11,634 nt of DNA from JALQXV01 sp051005235 (GCA_051005235.1 JBPCJO010000043.1:1-11634), one strand, 5' to 3'; positions 1 to 5,510 are shown, counted from the stretch's first letter. Numbers and translations are program-made. Notes: generated from the letters alone by a model not told the origin.

Positions 1-1065
1 TTAGGCAGCCGCTACGTCACCACACAGTCGATGCCAGGAGCCGCGCTGAGCGTCCTGGAGACAACTTCTACCAATACGCAGCAGAAGCTCGTAACGCGCA
101 TGGAGGTTCAACAGGCGATTGAGCAAGCCTACGGCATAAAACTACAGACTGCTGATGCTGGTGAATCGAGCAATCTCCTCACGCTCGAGGACGACCTTCG
201 CAAACAGGTCATTAGCCAAAACCGTGCCATTAGCGTGATTGCCAATGCCTTGCGTCGCTCCCGTAGCGGTGTCGGCAACCCCGACCGGCCGATTGGTACA
301 TTCTTGTTCCTCGGCCCGACCGGTGTCGGTAAAACCGAACTTTCTAAAGCGCTGGCCCGTTCTTATTTTGGCGATGAATCAGCTATGATCCGTGTCGACA
401 TGAACCAGTACGTCACCGCCGACGATGTAAACCGCTTAATCGCACCGATGCAGGGAACCGAGCTTGGCTTTTTAGGGGAAGTCCGTAAAAAACCGTTTAG
501 CGTGATCTTGCTTGATGAGATAGAGAAAGCTCATCCGGCAGTTGTTAACACCTTACTACAGATGCTCGACGAGGGCATGATGCGCGACACTGACAACCGG
601 GCTGTATCGTTTCGCGACGCGATTATTATTGCCACCTCCAACGCCGGTGCCGACCAGATTCGTACCTTTATTGAAGAGGGTAAAGACATTGCCGATCTTG
701 AAGCCACTTTTGTCGACACCTTAATTAGCCGCGGGAGCTTTGCGCCGGAATTTGTAAACCGCTTTGACGAAGTTGTACTGTTCAAACCACTGTCACCAGA
801 TGACTTAGTACAAGTAATCGACCTGATTGTGGCTGGTATTAATAAAACGCTCGACGCCCAAAAAGTTCGGGTCGTGTTAACTGACGCGGCCAAGCGCTGG
901 TTAGTAGACAAAGGCTATGACTCACGGCTCGGTGCCCGGCCGATGCGCCGCATGGCCCAGCGCTACGTCGAGAACATCGTGGCTAAGCGTATTTTAGAGC
1001 GAACGGTACAGTCAGGTGGCGAGATTCAGCTGGATGCAGCCGATTTTGAAGTTGCTACAGGCTAG
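1..1065 (+). CDS. Clp/Hsp100 AAA+ ATPase, C-terminal part (5'-truncated by window edge)
   Basis: ATP-driven protein unfoldase subunit of the ClpA/ClpB/ClpC type; a hexamer that threads substrates for refolding or for ClpP. The reading frame is open to base 1, so the ATG at 31 is probably internal and the N-domain and first AAA module lie outside. Numbered from that ATG: Walker A GPTGVGKT at 95-102, Walker B VILLDEIEKAH at 158-168, sensor-1 ATSNAGA at 201-207, arginine finger in FVNRFDEV (R244), sensor-2 GARPMRR at 301-307, then the D2-small domain. The order and spacing are those of the second AAA module of Clp proteins. The pore-loop segment between RLIAP and VRKKP is shorter than usual and carries GFLG (146-149) where GYVG is typical. 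No ClpP-binding loop (IGF/L type) was obvious. The gene ends 4 bp from the convergent coiled-coil genes. Family sure; ClpB versus ClpC undecided. Confidence 0.93.
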   Translation, partial: LGSRYVTTQSMPGAALSVLETTSTNTQQKLVTRMEVQQAIEQAYGIKLQTADAGESSNLLTLEDDLRKQVISQNRAISVIANALRRSRSGVGNPDRPIGTFLFLGPTGVGKTELSKALARSYFGDESAMIRVDMNQYVTADDVNRLIAPMQGTELGFLGEVRKKPFSVILLDEIEKAHPAVVNTLLQMLDEGMMRDTDNRAVSFRDAIIIATSNAGADQIRTFIEEGKDIADLEATFVDTLISRGSFAPEFVNRFDEVVLFKPLSPDDLVQVIDLIVAGINKTLDAQKVRVVLTDAAKRWLVDKGYDSRLGARPMRRMAQRYVENIVAKRILERTVQSGGEIQLDAADFEVATG

Positions 1066-1069
1066 TTAA

Positions 1070-1327
1070 TCATTTACGGTTCGATGATCTTTCGATTTTT
1101 GTCATTCGTTCTTCGTAGTCGTTAATTTGATACGAATGGGCAGTGACTACTTTTTTAATAACTTGTACATCTGATTCAACTCTCATTAACCGATTATTTA
1201 GGCGATCTACCTTGGCCGGTAAGTCTTTTAATGACCCGACTACCTCTAGGATTAAAGAAAATTTGTGATTTACGTCTTCAATAAGAGCGCCTTCGTAGTG
1301 GCTAGTGTCGTTGTTATTTATAGTCAT
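1070..1327 (-). CDS. Small coiled-coil protein, second of a tandem pair (85 aa)
   Basis: Not recognised as a named family. The protein starts with a polar stretch containing NNDTSHYEGAL and then becomes a continuous heptad-rich helix (about residues 20-80, VDRLNNRLMRVESDVQVIKK), as expected for a homo- or hetero-oligomeric coiled coil. There is no signal peptide, membrane segment or cysteine. It is paralogous to the upstream 84-aa protein: both share DTSHYEGAL-EDVN near the N-terminus and a similar layout. Its ATG overlaps the upstream stop codon as ATGA (1324-1327), so it is likely translated by coupling and the two products may pair. It runs convergent to the Clp gene with a 4-bp gap. Function unknown. 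Confidence 0.8.
   Translation of the reverse strand: MTINNNDTSHYEGALIEDVNHKFSLILEVVGSLKDLPAKVDRLNNRLMRVESDVQVIKKVVTAHSYQINDYEERMTKIERSSNRK
1287..1315. repeat. 29-bp direct repeat, copy 1 (inside 85-aa gene)
   Basis: Identical to 1535-1563, 248 bp away. It encodes the shared NNDTSHYEGA segment near the N-terminus of both coiled-coil proteins on the minus strand. It probably reflects recent tandem duplication or gene conversion, since the rest of the two genes has diverged strongly. Confidence 0.9.
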
Positions 1328-1578
1328 ACCGCCCTCTTTTCAAGTGTAGTGATACGACGTTCGTGGTTGTGTAGCTGCCCGGATTGGCTGGTTAGTACCG
1401 CCTTCATGACAGAGATGTCTTGCTTGACTTCGCGCATATCGTCTTTCAACTCCGTAATATCCCGAGATATCTGCGTCAGTGGTTGCTGCCACTCTAGTAG
1501 CGCATCCAGTTTATCGTTGACATCTTCTAGTAAGGCGCCTTCGTAGTGGCTAGTGTCGTTGTTGTCTTTTGCTGTCAT
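1324..1578 (-). CDS. Small coiled-coil protein, first of a tandem pair (84 aa)
   Basis: Paralogue of the gene that follows it. The N-terminal NNDTSHYEGALLEDVNDKL is followed by a long amphipathic helix (ISRDITELKDDMREVKQDIS, about 35-80) with clear heptad spacing. A Shine-Dalgarno-like AAGGGA lies about 4-5 nt before the ATG, and a TATAGT -10 element about 34 nt upstream (minus strand, 1617-1612) makes this the promoter-proximal gene of a two-gene operon. Nothing points to an enzyme. Its size, charge and lack of membrane segments suggest a cytosolic scaffold or adaptor, but that is inference only. Confidence 0.8.
   Translation of the reverse strand: MTAKDNNDTSHYEGALLEDVNDKLDALLEWQQPLTQISRDITELKDDMREVKQDISVMKAVLTSQSGQLHNHERRITTLEKRAV
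1535..1563. repeat. 29-bp direct repeat, copy 2 (inside 84-aa gene)
   Basis: Partner of 1287-1315. The identity stops sharply on both sides, although the encoded proteins remain similar beyond it. Confidence 0.9.
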
Positions 1579-1611
1579 AGTATCCCTTAAATATTACTTC
1601 TTGTTGGATTC

Positions 1612-1617
1612 ACTATA
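1612..1617 (-). promoter_or_regulatory. -10 element for the coiled-coil gene pair
   Basis: On the minus strand TATAGT is preceded directly by TATG. The expected start near 1605 gives a leader of about 27 nt that includes the AAGGGA ribosome site. No convincing -35 was found. Confidence 0.45.
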
Positions 1618-1681
1618 CATACCAGTTATTAAATTTTGATTAAAAGATGAGGTATCAGCCGGTTAATTCAGCCAAGTGCAT

Positions 1682-1708
1682 TAAAAAAGGCCAGCGGCAT
1701 GGCTGACC
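1682..1708 (-). terminator. Rho-independent terminator of tRNA-Ser(UGA)
   Basis: Read on the minus strand: GGTCAGC, a 6-nt loop, GCTGGCC (7-bp stem with one G-U pair), then six T residues. It lies 9 nt past the tRNA CCA end. Confidence 0.85.
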
Positions 1709-1716
1709 TGTTTTAA

Positions 1717-1806
1717 TGGCGGAAGGGGTGGGATTCGAACCCACGGTACCGTTTCCGGCACGATGGTTTTCAAGACCATTTCCTTAAACCGCTCGGACAC
1801 CCTTCC
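1717..1806 (-). tRNA. tRNA-Ser (anticodon UGA)
   Basis: Ninety bases including an encoded CCA end. The acceptor stem GGAAGGG pairs with CCCTTCC. The anticodon arm TGGTC-TTGAAAA-CCA places TGA at 34-36 and reads UCN serine codons. A long class II variable arm (GTGCCG-GAAA-CGGTAC) and T-arm GTGGG-TTCGAAT-CCCAC confirm serine identity. It has its own extended -10 promoter and terminator. Confidence 0.97.
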
Positions 1807-1841
1807 TTGTTTTTGAAACTAAAGGCCTCAAAAGTCAATCT

Positions 1842-1850
1842 ATTATACCA
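1842..1850 (-). promoter_or_regulatory. Extended -10 promoter of tRNA-Ser(UGA)
   Basis: Minus strand reads TGGTATAAT, a perfect -10 with the TGn extension. Transcription would start near 1835, about 29 nt before the mature tRNA. The -35 region is poor. Confidence 0.75.
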
Positions 1851-1877
1851 GAGGTGGGCGGCTATATCTAACTTTGG

Positions 1878-2219
1878 CTATTTTGATCGGACTGCTTGGT
1901 GAAATACGTAGCGACGGGCTCGGGCCAGCCGTAGTTCGGTTAACCGAAGCGTTATTTGAATAATATTACTGATCAATAATAGTGAAATTGCTGCAAAAAG
2001 TACGCCGATAGCAGGAATACCGATACTCTCAATGCGGTCAAAGCGGAACAACTGGACAATTGGTTCTGTCATAAAGGTAATGATCTGCTCAATAGAACCT
2101 TTATCTTTCATACCATAGAAGATAAAGAGCCCACGGAGCGATAGTAGTAGCGTAATTGCCCAAGTGGCTGCAGAGATACGTTGTTGCAATGTTTTTAGTT
2201 TAGCGACAGATTCATTCAT
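1878..2219 (-). CDS. YggT-like small integral membrane protein (113 aa)
   Basis: Two hydrophobic helices, about residues 18-36 (AATWAITLLLSLRGLFIFYG) and 66-90 (IGIPAIGVLFAAISLLLISN), flank a short loop with IITFMTEPIVQLFRF. The TEP-hydrophobic-FR pattern between two TM helices is typical of the YggT family, whose members are poorly characterised membrane proteins linked to osmotic or cell-envelope functions. The C-terminus is basic (LRLARARRYVFHQ) and should lie in the cytosol by the positive-inside rule. The ATG has no good Shine-Dalgarno site; the 46-codon gene ends 35 bp upstream on the same strand, so a shared transcript is likely. Family assignment is by pattern, not by search. Confidence 0.75.
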   Translation of the reverse strand: MNESVAKLKTLQQRISAATWAITLLLSLRGLFIFYGMKDKGSIEQIITFMTEPIVQLFRFDRIESIGIPAIGVLFAAISLLLISNIIQITLRLTELRLARARRYVFHQAVRSK

Positions 2220-2254
2220 AAGGCAGTCATAGGATAAGATAGACAGCGTCTATC

Positions 2255-2395
2255 TTAGAATACGCGGGCTGAACGACCTTCGCTGGCAAGCTCTGCGATT
2301 AATGTGTCTATGTCTTTATTGCGCATTTCTGGATGCTCACGGTCTTTGCCGTCTAAAAATTTATGTATTCTTCGGTTTAATGCTACTGAGCTCAT
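2255..2395 (-). CDS. Small conserved-looking protein, 46 aa
   Basis: A short gene on the minus strand that is easy to miss. It starts at the ATG whose first base is 2395 and ends with TAA at 2257-2255. A strong ribosome site (AAGGGAGAG, minus strand, 2410-2402) lies 6-8 nt before the ATG. The product starts MSSVALNRRIHKFLDGKDRE and ends IAELASEGRSARVF. It is soluble, charged and mostly helical, with no cysteine or membrane segment. It lies just upstream of the YggT-like gene on the same strand. Family not recognised. The good ribosome site and mixed protein-like composition make it more credible than the opposite-strand frame at 2302-2487. Confidence 0.7.
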   Translation of the reverse strand: MSSVALNRRIHKFLDGKDREHPEMRNKDIDTLIAELASEGRSARVF

Positions 2396-2511
2396 CGTTA
2401 ACTCTCCCTTGTTATTTGCTGATACTGATTACTTTAAAGAAATTATGCTTATGTTACTGTAAGAAAAGTCACGCTACCCATATTTGAGCTAGCTTAATTA
2501 GCTCTAAGGTA

Positions 2512-2520
2512 TGTAATAAT
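2512..2520 (+). promoter_or_regulatory. Extended -10 promoter, leaderless start of 74-aa gene
   Basis: TGTAATAAT ends 7 nt before the ATG at 2528, so transcription should begin at or within a base or two of the start codon. The GAGG at 2522-2525 is too close (2 nt) to act as a normal ribosome site, which also favours leaderless translation. Confidence 0.5.
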
Positions 2521-2527
2521 TGAGGTA

Positions 2528-2752
2528 ATGCAGCGAAAATCAACTGTCGAAACCTTTATTGAGAAGGAGCGTGCCAAGGGAACAACCGATCAAAAAATTC
2601 GGCACCAACTGCTTGATGCCGGTTGGCAGATGGATATTATTAAGCGTGTTATGGAGCCTGACGAACTGATAACTCAAGCTGCGCGCAAGCCAGCGGCTGC
2701 CAAAAAACTCAAAACAACTCTCAAATCAAAACTATGGAAACGAACTGGCTAA
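2528..2752 (+). CDS. Small protein with N-terminal helical GTTD/GW motif (74 aa)
   Basis: Residues 8-42 (TFIEKERAKGTTDQKIRHQL, then LDAGWQMDIIKRVM) match a pattern I associate with short helical modules at the ends of CPR membrane proteins: a polar helix, G-[TS]-[TS]-D, IR..L, then GW....I. Here the module stands alone with a very basic tail (KPAAAKKLKTTLKSKLWKR) that could bind nucleic acid or lipid head groups. No transmembrane helix is present. The ATG sits 7 nt after a strong extended -10 element, so the mRNA is probably leaderless. tRNA-Ser(GCU) follows with its own promoter. Function unknown. Confidence 0.75.
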   Translation: MQRKSTVETFIEKERAKGTTDQKIRHQLLDAGWQMDIIKRVMEPDELITQAARKPAAAKKLKTTLKSKLWKRTG

Positions 2753-2764
2753 ATCTGAGTATTC

Positions 2765-2773
2765 TGCTATACT
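2765..2773 (+). promoter_or_regulatory. Extended -10 promoter of tRNA-Ser(GCU)
   Basis: TGCTATACT, about 36 nt before the mature tRNA, at the same spacing as for the other tRNAs here. An imperfect inverted repeat (TGTCCAC-ATT-GTGAACA, 2786-2802) lies in the leader between promoter and tRNA. Confidence 0.7.
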
Positions 2774-2809
2774 TTACATCTGTTAGTGTCCACATTGTGA
2801 ACACAGTAC

Positions 2810-2902
2810 GGAGAGGTACCCAAGTGGCTCAAGGGGACGGTTTGCTAAATCGTTAGAGGGGCGAGAGTTCCTGCGAGGGTTCGAATCCCTCTCTCTCCGC
2901 CA
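2810..2902 (+). tRNA. tRNA-Ser (anticodon GCU)
   Basis: Ninety-three bases with encoded CCA. The acceptor GGAGAGG pairs with TCTCTCC (last pair G-U). The anticodon arm ACGGT-TTGCTAA-ATCGT gives GCU, reading AGC/AGU. It has a long class II variable arm and T-arm GAGGG-TTCGAAT-CCCTC. Confidence 0.97.
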
Positions 2903-2909
2903 ATACAAG

Positions 2910-2934
2910 AGACCGGCGTCAGTCGGTCTTTTTT
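2910..2934 (+). terminator. Rho-independent terminator of tRNA-Ser(GCU)
   Basis: AGACCG, loop, CGGTCT followed by a run of T residues (2929-2934), 7 nt after the CCA end. Confidence 0.85.
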
Positions 2935-2972
2935 ATTGACCAGAGGGTTATAAACTTCTGATTAAGCGAATC

Positions 2973-2981
2973 TGATACAAT
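2973..2981 (+). promoter_or_regulatory. Extended -10 promoter, leaderless start of 182-aa gene
   Basis: TGATACAAT ends 6 nt before the ATG at 2988. The first in-frame ATG (2982) would overlap the spacer just after the -10 and would not be transcribed, so 2988 is the likely true start. Confidence 0.55.
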
Positions 2982-2987
2982 ATGCTT

Positions 2988-3530
2988 ATGCAACCAAACG
3001 ACGAACAGGGAAGTGAAGCCGAGCGGTTTGAAAACCCTGACACAGCTACCGAAGAGCAGCAAATAACAGAGATTACTCCAGTTAGCTGGACAGCTTCTGA
3101 GTTTATCGCGCACCAAAAGGATCCGGTCTGGTACGGCGTGGCTATCGGGAGTCTCGTTGTAATCTGCGGTGCCATTTTTCTCGTAACTAAAGATCTTATC
3201 TCTGTAATTACAATCGTTGCAGCGGGAATTCTCTTTCTTGTAGCGAGTACCAAGAAGCCACAACAACAGCCGTACACAGTTGACCATCAAGGCATATCTA
3301 TTGGTGAGAAGTTCTACCCCTACAGTATGTTCAAATCCTTCGTCTTTCGCCAAGAAGGGGCAATTGGCACCGTTAGTTTTATGCCCTTAAGGCGGCTAAT
3401 GCCCGAGATCTCAATTTACTTTGCCCCCGAAGACGAAGAACGCATCATTGACATATTAGCGGCCAGCCTGCCCAACGACCAGCGCGCCGAACACCCCTTC
3501 GACCGCCTAACAAAACGATTACACTTTTAA
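2988..3530 (+). CDS. Conserved CPR membrane protein with C-terminal PH-like domain (180 aa)
   Basis: An acidic N-terminus, then the motif ISWTASEF-like PVSWTASEFIAHQKDPVWYG (about 31-50), two adjacent TM helices (about 50-70 and 70-88), and a C-terminal globular part containing GISIGEKFYPYSMFKSF and ISIYFAPEDEERIIDILAAS. I know this arrangement as a conserved membrane protein of Saccharibacteria and other CPR; its C-terminal part resembles the PH-like domain of DUF5673-type proteins. Both termini should face the cytosol. Start chosen at the second ATG (2988), 6 nt after an extended -10; a longer form from 2982 (two more residues) is possible. It ends 61 bp before tRNA-Arg. Role unknown, family moderately sure. 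Confidence 0.88.
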   Translation: MQPNDEQGSEAERFENPDTATEEQQITEITPVSWTASEFIAHQKDPVWYGVAIGSLVVICGAIFLVTKDLISVITIVAAGILFLVASTKKPQQQPYTVDHQGISIGEKFYPYSMFKSFVFRQEGAIGTVSFMPLRRLMPEISIYFAPEDEERIIDILAASLPNDQRAEHPFDRLTKRLHF

Positions 3531-3544
3531 GATTCGTGTAATTA

Positions 3545-3553
3545 TGCTACGAT
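3545..3553 (+). promoter_or_regulatory. Extended -10 promoter of tRNA-Arg
   Basis: TGCTACGAT, 38 nt before the tRNA. A perfect 7-bp hairpin (CGTGCGC, 9-nt loop, GCGCACG; 3565-3587) lies in the leader just 4 nt before the mature 5' end and may assist RNase P or processing. Confidence 0.6.
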
Positions 3554-3591
3554 AACCCCTGTTTCGTGCGCAAAATAGAGGCGCACGCCAA

Positions 3592-3668
3592 GTACCCGTA
3601 GCTCAGCTGGATAGAGCGTTGGCTTGCGGAGCCAAAGGTCGCAGGTTCGAATCCCGCCGGGTACACCA
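3592..3668 (+). tRNA. tRNA-Arg (anticodon GCG), anchor of the island
   Basis: Seventy-seven bases with encoded CCA. The acceptor GTACCCG pairs with CGGGTAC. The anticodon arm TTGGC-TTGCGGA-GCCAA gives GCG, reading CGC/CGU. D-loop A20 (AGCTGGATA) is the usual arginine determinant. The T-stem GCAGG/CCCGC has an A-C mismatch at 51:63. GCG is unusual, since most bacteria use an ACG tRNA edited to inosine. The 3' end TACACCA plus AGCATAAGC is shared with repeats downstream. Confidence 0.95.
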
Positions 3669-3683
3669 AGCATAAGCAGTATT

Positions 3684-3712
3684 AATGCCTCTCTATTTTG
3701 GGAGGCATTTTA
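3684..3712 (+). terminator. Rho-independent terminator of tRNA-Arg
   Basis: Perfect 8-bp stem AATGCCTC / GAGGCATT with a 10-nt loop and a T-rich tail, 15 nt after the CCA end. It is the prototype of the terminators found after the downstream repeats. Confidence 0.8.
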
Positions 3713-3724
3713 TTTTGCTCATGC

Positions 3725-3754
3725 TTGCAATCTCATTGAGGATACGTCAATAAT
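3725..3754 (+). promoter_or_regulatory. Possible promoter of cassette 1
   Basis: TTGCAA (3725-3730), 18 nt spacer, AATAAT (3749-3754). This would start transcription near 3761, leaving the AAGGGAG ribosome site of the 158-aa gene in the leader. Confidence 0.4.
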
Positions 3755-3778
3755 GGCAACAGAATAAAGGGAGTTAAT

Positions 3779-4255
3779 ATGGGACAGTTAGAATCTGAAA
3801 GTTACGCCGATAGACCTTTAGCTGTAATGCTGACATCTGTATTCATGCCAGAGACTGAAGTTTCGCCAAGAACAGACACAACCTACAGAACTGGAGCTGA
3901 AATCATGCTCAAACATCTTATGGCAGGCGATTGGAACAGTAACCATGCAAGTCCTGCATATAATGAGTTTATGGGTGAATTTATGAGCAGAGTTCTGAAG
4001 AATGCTAGACGCCAAGGTGTTGTTCTGTCTGAAGAAGATCCAGAGCTCGGGCCGCATTATAGGCATAGTGGGACTTATGAACCTTACCTTAAAGAGAATC
4101 CTACACATGACTGGGTGATGGTCGGGGATGAAACCAGCACAATATATGATGGGGGCACTGATGCCCAATTACCTGGCGAGGAAGCATATGAAGAATTCCA
4201 GCATCATATCGGAGAAAAGGTACATCTATTCGGTAGGCCTGTGCAATTAGGCTAA
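3779..4255 (+). CDS. Orphan cassette protein, 158 aa
   Basis: No family recognised. The ATG at 3779 has a strong ribosome site (AAGGGAG, about 7 nt upstream). The protein is soluble and acidic, with no signal peptide, TM helix or cysteine. Visible landmarks: GAEIMLKHLMAGDWNSNHAS at 39-58, a helix AYNEFMGEFMSRVLKNARRQ at 60-79, GPHYRHSGTYEPYL at 91-104 and DWVMVGDETSTIYDGG at 111-126. The spread of W, H, Y and D residues looks like a folded domain rather than a shadow frame, but no catalytic signature can be assigned. It is the only gene between tRNA-Arg and the first repeat, so it forms cassette 1 of the island. Confidence 0.78.
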   Translation: MGQLESESYADRPLAVMLTSVFMPETEVSPRTDTTYRTGAEIMLKHLMAGDWNSNHASPAYNEFMGEFMSRVLKNARRQGVVLSEEDPELGPHYRHSGTYEPYLKENPTHDWVMVGDETSTIYDGGTDAQLPGEEAYEEFQHHIGEKVHLFGRPVQLG

Positions 4256-4345
4256 TTCATATGTATCAATCTTAAAAGAAGGACACTTTAGTAAGGGAAT
4301 TAACGAACTACCTAAACAAGTTGATCTCATCGCTAGGTTAATTAG

Positions 4346-4375
4346 AATTCTAACTTCGTCCATTACGCTACACCA
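4346..4375 (+). repeat. Cassette-boundary repeat, copy A
   Basis: 30 bp: TTCTAACTTCGTCC (from 4348) and, after 3 nt, ACGCTACACCA (4365-4375). Followed by TAAGCATAAGCAGTATGAAA, which matches the sequence after the CCA of tRNA-Arg over AGCATAAGCAGTAT. Confidence 0.85.
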
Positions 4376-4393
4376 TAAGCATAAGCAGTATGA

Positions 4394-4419
4394 AAATCTC
4401 TCATCTTGAGAGGTTTTTT
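4394..4419 (+). terminator. Terminator after repeat A
   Basis: ATCTCTC, 5-nt loop, GAGAGGT (7 bp, one G-U, extendable through flanking A-T pairs), then six T residues. It ends transcription from cassette 1. Confidence 0.8.
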
Positions 4420-4486
4420 GTTTTGTTTGTAAGATATTAAACGTTTCAATGAACCTTATTACCATAAGTTATTATATAAAGCTTAC

Positions 4487-4515
4487 TTGACTTTCTATCA
4501 AGCTTATGCTAATAT
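4487..4515 (+). promoter_or_regulatory. Strong promoter of cassette 2
   Basis: TTGACT (4487-4492), exactly 17 nt, TAATAT (4510-4515) with TGC in front. This is near-consensus sigma-70 type with extended -10. Start expected near 4522, giving a 38-nt leader. The spacer contains the reverse complement (GCTTATGCT, 4502-4510) of the AGCATAAGC element of the repeats. Confidence 0.8.
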
Positions 4516-4559
4516 GTAAATAGTCTAAATTAAAAACAAAAACTAAGAAAGCAAAAACT

Positions 4560-5138
4560 ATGAGCGAAACATTAAAACAAATAGACGAAGTAAATGCCCA
4601 AAACTATCAGACTTACACCGAACAGTATAAAGAAGCCCAGGATCCGGCTGATGAAAAACTAGAATTTGCTACTAACGGTTACGAGATAGACAAGAATAAT
4701 TACGATGGCCATCTTAAGGACAAGGAAGATTTAAAGTACGAGAAAGATTTAACAGATTTAAGAGCCGCAAAAGAAAAAGGCCAGACTGAAGTAAATCTCG
4801 GAAATGATGATGTATGGATCCCAATAAGTATTGATAATGCTATCAACATGGCAGAGGGTAGTATGCGTAGTCTGCCTAAAACAATAGCTGATTTAGGTCA
4901 AAAAGTTATTGAAGCCTCAGAAAAAGTCGCAGTTACTAGCGAAAATGCAGACGGGGCAGGCGAAATAGCATCAGCTCAGCAACTAGCCATTAACAAAAAA
5001 TACTATAGGCGACACGCTGACGAAATACAGGATATAGCAGCAATTGATGCCTATACGGAAGGTGTACATCTAAATACTGACCATCCCCTACATCAACCGG
5101 TAGCCACTCCAGCTTCAGAACATTTGCCAACAGAATAA
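4560..5138 (+). CDS. Orphan hydrophilic cassette protein, 192 aa
   Basis: No family recognised. Strongly charged and Tyr/Asn/Glu/Lys-rich, with no cysteine, signal peptide or TM helix. Residues 1-75 look like extended or coiled helices (EQYKEAQDPADEKLEF; KDKEDLKYEKDLTDLRAAKE). The middle has one hydrophobic patch, DDVWIPISIDNAINMAEGSM (83-102). Then comes a helix LGQKVIEASEKVA, and the last 25 residues are His/Pro-rich and likely disordered. The ribosome site is weak (AAGAAAG), in contrast with the near-consensus promoter. Base composition is richer in A than the flanking core genes, which fits recent acquisition. It could be a structural or secreted-by-partner protein, but nothing shows this. 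Confidence 0.78.
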   Translation: MSETLKQIDEVNAQNYQTYTEQYKEAQDPADEKLEFATNGYEIDKNNYDGHLKDKEDLKYEKDLTDLRAAKEKGQTEVNLGNDDVWIPISIDNAINMAEGSMRSLPKTIADLGQKVIEASEKVAVTSENADGAGEIASAQQLAINKKYYRRHADEIQDIAAIDAYTEGVHLNTDHPLHQPVATPASEHLPTE

Positions 5139-5299
5139 TAGTTCCAGACATTCTCCCATACTAACCGCCAATACCTACAAATAAGATTGTAGCGAAGGGG
5201 CTACTATGGCGCGGGCTAGGGCACGATGTCATCCTTAGCCAAGTCTAGGATGAAGTTCAACTAGTTATACCTGATAACATTGTTTTAGGCGAAGAGTAA

Positions 5300-5329
5300 A
5301 GTTCTAACTTCGTCCATCACGCTACACCA
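5300..5329 (+). repeat. Cassette-boundary repeat, copy B
   Basis: Full 30-bp core (AGTTCTAACTTCGTCC, then ATCACGCTACACCA). Here the spacer element is inverted: GCTTATGCT at 5331-5339 instead of AGCATAAGC. The hairpin after it (GCTTCT/AGAAGT, 5346-5364) is short with no clean T run, so the terminator is probably decayed. Confidence 0.83.
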
Positions 5330-5421
5330 CGCTTATGCTTAAAATGCTTCTCTCGTTTAGAAGTCTTGTATGTTCTAGGTAGTAGCTCTCCCTACAGTCA
5401 TTGATTAAGCAATATAAAATT

Positions 5422-5449
5422 TTGACGAAACAAACTTTCATGTTATTAT
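5422..5449 (+). promoter_or_regulatory. Promoter of the GntR-regulator cassette
   Basis: TTGACG (5422-5427), 16 nt, TATTAT (5444-5449) preceded by TGT. Start expected at 5456-5457, giving a leader of about 148 nt before the regulator ATG. Confidence 0.7.
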
Positions 5450-5456
5450 ATTAATA

Positions 5457-5510
5457 ATGAATCTTTCTTTATTTATTTACTTAGACGGTTTTCCAGCCTT
5501 AAACGCATAA
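5457..5510 (+). CDS. Possible 17-aa leader peptide before the GntR gene
   Basis: ATG at 5457 coincides with the predicted transcription start, so it could be translated as a leaderless ORF: MNLSLFIYLDGFPALNA then TAA at 5508-5510. The stop codon lies in hairpin AGCCTT (5495-5500) / AAGGCT (5510-5515). This suits ribosome-controlled attenuation, but so short a frame can occur by chance. No amino-acid run points to a sensed amino acid. Confidence 0.28.
   Translation: MNLSLFIYLDGFPALNA

Larger units (their letters stand above)
4256..4559. other. Intergenic region between cassettes 1 and 2
   Basis: Holds repeat copy A (4346-4375), its spacer and terminator (to 4419), and the promoter of the 192-aa gene (4487-4515). 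Two inverted repeats precede the core: AATTAAC (4298) with GTTAATT (4337), and a perfect 12-bp palindrome TTAGAATTCTAA at 4342-4353 that runs into the core. No gene seen. Confidence 0.7.

Noticed and set aside
1265..1546. Plus-strand frame of 93 codons, Ser/Val-rich
   Set aside because: Antisense to the two coiled-coil genes, which have paralogy, coupling and a ribosome site.
2302..2487. Plus-strand frame of 61 codons rich in Cys, Leu and Phe
   Set aside because: It lies opposite the 46-codon minus-strand gene, has no ribosome site, and shows the Cys/Phe-rich composition of a shadow frame.
2919..3353. Minus-strand frames opposite the 182-residue membrane protein gene
   Set aside because: The plus-strand protein has clear family features and a promoter; these frames are shadows that also run into the tRNA-Ser terminator.
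4247..4465. Minus-strand frame of 72 codons over repeat A
   Set aside because: Spans the repeat and the terminator hairpin, has no ribosome site and a composition typical of noise; part of it (MDEVR) is only the reverse reading of the repeat core.
5205..5237. ATG with an AAGGGG ribosome-like site (10 codons)
   Set aside because: Too short to support and without a promoter; likely chance inside a decayed region.
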